From NCBI RefSeq assembly GCF_032931615.1, contig NZ_CP136760.1, forward strand, positions 347,170 to 411,169: DNA of 64,000 bases, given 5' to 3'. The notes beneath the pieces are model-generated. The model was not told the origin of the DNA. It worked only from the letters and a program-made list of their open reading frames with translations, and ran no database searches. Below are positions 62,508 to 64,000 of the stretch, piece after piece. The position numbers were made by a program, and so were the translations under genes. This DNA is from Palleronia sp. LCG004. Lineage in GTDB: Bacteria > Pseudomonadota > Alphaproteobacteria > Rhodobacterales > Rhodobacteraceae. Position 1 is the stretch's first letter, and each line of letters begins with the position of its first letter.

Positions 62508-63977
62508 TCACCCGTGGTTATTGACGATTGTCTTGATGGTGGAGAATTCGAGGAGGGCTGCGAAGCCCTTCTCGCGGCCGTGGCCGGACCTGCGGATGCC
62601 GCCGAAGGGCAGCTCGACCCCGCCGCCCGCGCCGTAGCCGTTGATGAAGACCTGGCCGCAGCGCATGGCCTTGGCGACCCGCTGCTGACGCCCGCCGTCG
62701 CGCGTCCAGACCGCGGCGACAAGGCCGTATTCGGTGCCGTTCGCGATCGCGATGGCCTCCGCCTCGTCCTCGAACGGGATCATGCAGACCACCGGCCCGA
62801 ACACTTCCTCCTGCGCGATCCGCGCCTTCGGATTGCACGGCCCGAAGACCGCCGGGGCCACGTAGAACCCGCCGTCGGGCGCGCCCTCCCCGATCCGCCC
62901 GCGCGCCATCAGCGGCGCGTCGGCCTCGGCGATGTAGGTCTCGACCCGCTTCTTCTGCTTCGCCGAGATCAGCGGCCCCAGCGTCGCCCCGTCATGGTCC
63001 GACGCCTCCGCCTCGACCTCCCCGAACCGCTCCGCGAGCCGCGCGCCCACCGCGTCGAAGATGCCCCGCTGGACCAGCACCCGCGTGCCCGCCGAGCAGG
63101 TCTGCCCGCCGTTCTGGATCACCGCGTTGACCAGCACCGGCAGCGCCGCGTCGAGATCGGCATCCTCGAACACGATCTGCGGCGACTTGCCCCCGAGCTC
63201 CAGCGTGCAGCCGATGAAGTTCCGCGCCGCCGCCTGCTGGATCATCTGACCCACTTCCGGAGACCCCGTGAACGAGATGAAGTCGATGCCGGGATGATCG
63301 GCCAGCGCCTGTCCCGCGCGCGCGCCCCGGCCCGTCACGATGTTGATCGCCCCCGGCGGAAAGCCCAGATCGGTCGCCATCCGCCCGATGGCGAGCGCGG
63401 TCAGGCACGCATCCTCCGCGGGCTTCAGAACCGCGGCATTGCCCATCGCGATCGCCGGCGCGACCGAGCGGCCGAACATCTGCGCGGGATAGTTCCACGG
63501 GATGATGTGGCCCGTCACGCCGTGCGGCTCGCGATGCACCTCGACGTTGTAGCCCTTCTGGAAGGGGATGACCTCGCCATGCACCTTGTCGGCCGCGCCG
63601 CCGTAATACTCGAAATAGCGCGCCGTCACCTTCATGTCGGCGCGCGCCTGCGCGATGGGCTTGCCGTTGTCGCGCGTCTCGAGCTGCGCGAGATCCTCGG
63701 CATGCTCCAGGATCCTCTCCGACAGCCGGATCATCAGCCGCCCCCGCTCGGCCGCCGTCAGCTCCGACCACGCGCCCCCCTCGAACGCCGCCCGCGCCGC
63801 CTGCACCGCCGCATCCACATCCGCCGCGTCGCTGTCGGCGATCCGCGCGAAGACCTCCCCGTCGATCGGCGACACGACATCCATCTCGCCCCCCGACCGG
63901 GCCGGAACCCATTCCCCCCCGATCAGGTTCAGAGGCTCGGGAAGAGCGAGCTTCGAAAGGTTCACGACGTCCTTCAT
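62508..63977 (-). CDS. NAD(P)-dependent aldehyde dehydrogenase
   Basis: A 489-residue aldehyde dehydrogenase. Catalytic Glu260 is in LELGGKSP and Cys294 in GGQTCSAGTR; the cofactor segment is IIPWNYPAQM near residue 158 and SFTGSPEVG near 235. AAGGAGAAAC precedes the ATG. It resembles betaine/indoleacetaldehyde-type enzymes, but the substrate cannot be fixed. It is the first gene of a pair with the SDR gene; its promoter lies beyond the window edge. Confidence 0.9.
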   Translation of the reverse strand: MKDVVNLSKLALPEPLNLIGGEWVPARSGGEMDVVSPIDGEVFARIADSDAADVDAAVQAARAAFEGGAWSELTAAERGRLMIRLSERILEHAEDLAQLETRDNGKPIAQARADMKVTARYFEYYGGAADKVHGEVIPFQKGYNVEVHREPHGVTGHIIPWNYPAQMFGRSVAPAIAMGNAAVLKPAEDACLTALAIGRMATDLGFPPGAINIVTGRGARAGQALADHPGIDFISFTGSPEVGQMIQQAAARNFIGCTLELGGKSPQIVFEDADLDAALPVLVNAVIQNGGQTCSAGTRVLVQRGIFDAVGARLAERFGEVEAEASDHDGATLGPLISAKQKKRVETYIAEADAPLMARGRIGEGAPDGGFYVAPAVFGPCNPKARIAQEEVFGPVVCMIPFEDEAEAIAIANGTEYGLVAAVWTRDGGRQQRVAKAMRCGQVFINGYGAGGGVELPFGGIRRSGHGREKGFAALLEFSTIKTIVNNHG

Positions 63978-64000
63978 GCGGTTTCTCCTTCGGATTGGCG

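Overview
The window is high-GC DNA with tightly packed genes, frequent 4-base ATGA/GTGA stop-start overlaps, GTG and TTG starts, and a gene set dominated by solute-binding-protein transporters and sugar-acid, nucleoside, lysine and carboxylate catabolism. This fits an alphaproteobacterium of the Rhodobacteraceae (roseobacter) type; the family is inferred from gene content and style, not from a marker gene. No rRNA, tRNA, CRISPR array, insertion sequence, integrase or replication origin was recognised. It reads as accessory catabolic DNA of a chromosome or large secondary replicon.

Layout. (1) 0.1-12.6 kb: a sugar-acid locus. It holds a GntR regulator, a Dpp-type ABC transporter whose binding-protein gene lies separately and convergently, two hydrolases, an enolase-superfamily enzyme, KdgD and 2-oxoglutarate semialdehyde dehydrogenase. 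The route ends in 2-oxoglutarate. (2) 12.7-19.8 kb: a TetR regulator in an operon with a sugar-phosphate-isomerase-like protein, a DUF993 aldolase-like protein and a Gfo/Idh/MocA dehydrogenase, followed by a tripartite tricarboxylate transporter operon. Both promoters carry nearly the same palindrome. (3) 20.1-21.5 kb: an HD-GYP protein. (4) 21.7-28.0 kb: an SDR, a BMP-type nucleoside ABC transporter and a nucleoside hydrolase. (5) 28.3-35.6 kb: a LacI regulator with its own operator, a sugar ABC transporter, and four enzymes rarely discussed together (phosphotriesterase-like, GATase1-like, BtpA/SgcQ, TenA). (6) 35.6-42.7 kb: a secreted glycerophosphodiesterase-like protein, an inositol-monophosphatase-family enzyme and an AfuABC-like transporter, divergent from a LacI regulator across a perfect 18-bp palindrome. 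(7) 43-51.9 kb: a double-PAS histidine kinase, GNAT, MFS, a membrane alpha/beta hydrolase, MscS, cardiolipin synthase and an orphan ferric-iron binding protein behind an Iron-Rhodo-box. (8) 52.1-56.4 kb: HglS, AmaB and AmaA for pipecolate/2-aminoadipate (lysine) breakdown. (9) 56.4-64 kb: MmgE/PrpD, acyl-CoA dehydrogenase, class III CoA-transferase and a divergent class I fumarase, then an SDR and an aldehyde dehydrogenase.

The best candidates for undescribed biology are region 5 (possible salvage of a glycosylated heterocycle or phosphorylated sugar ester), region 2 (a TetR regulon joining a TTT carboxylate importer to a dehydrogenase/aldolase/isomerase trio) and region 6 (a possible extracellular-to-cytoplasmic glycerophosphoinositol or sugar-phosphate scavenging route). 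Substrates in all three are inferred.
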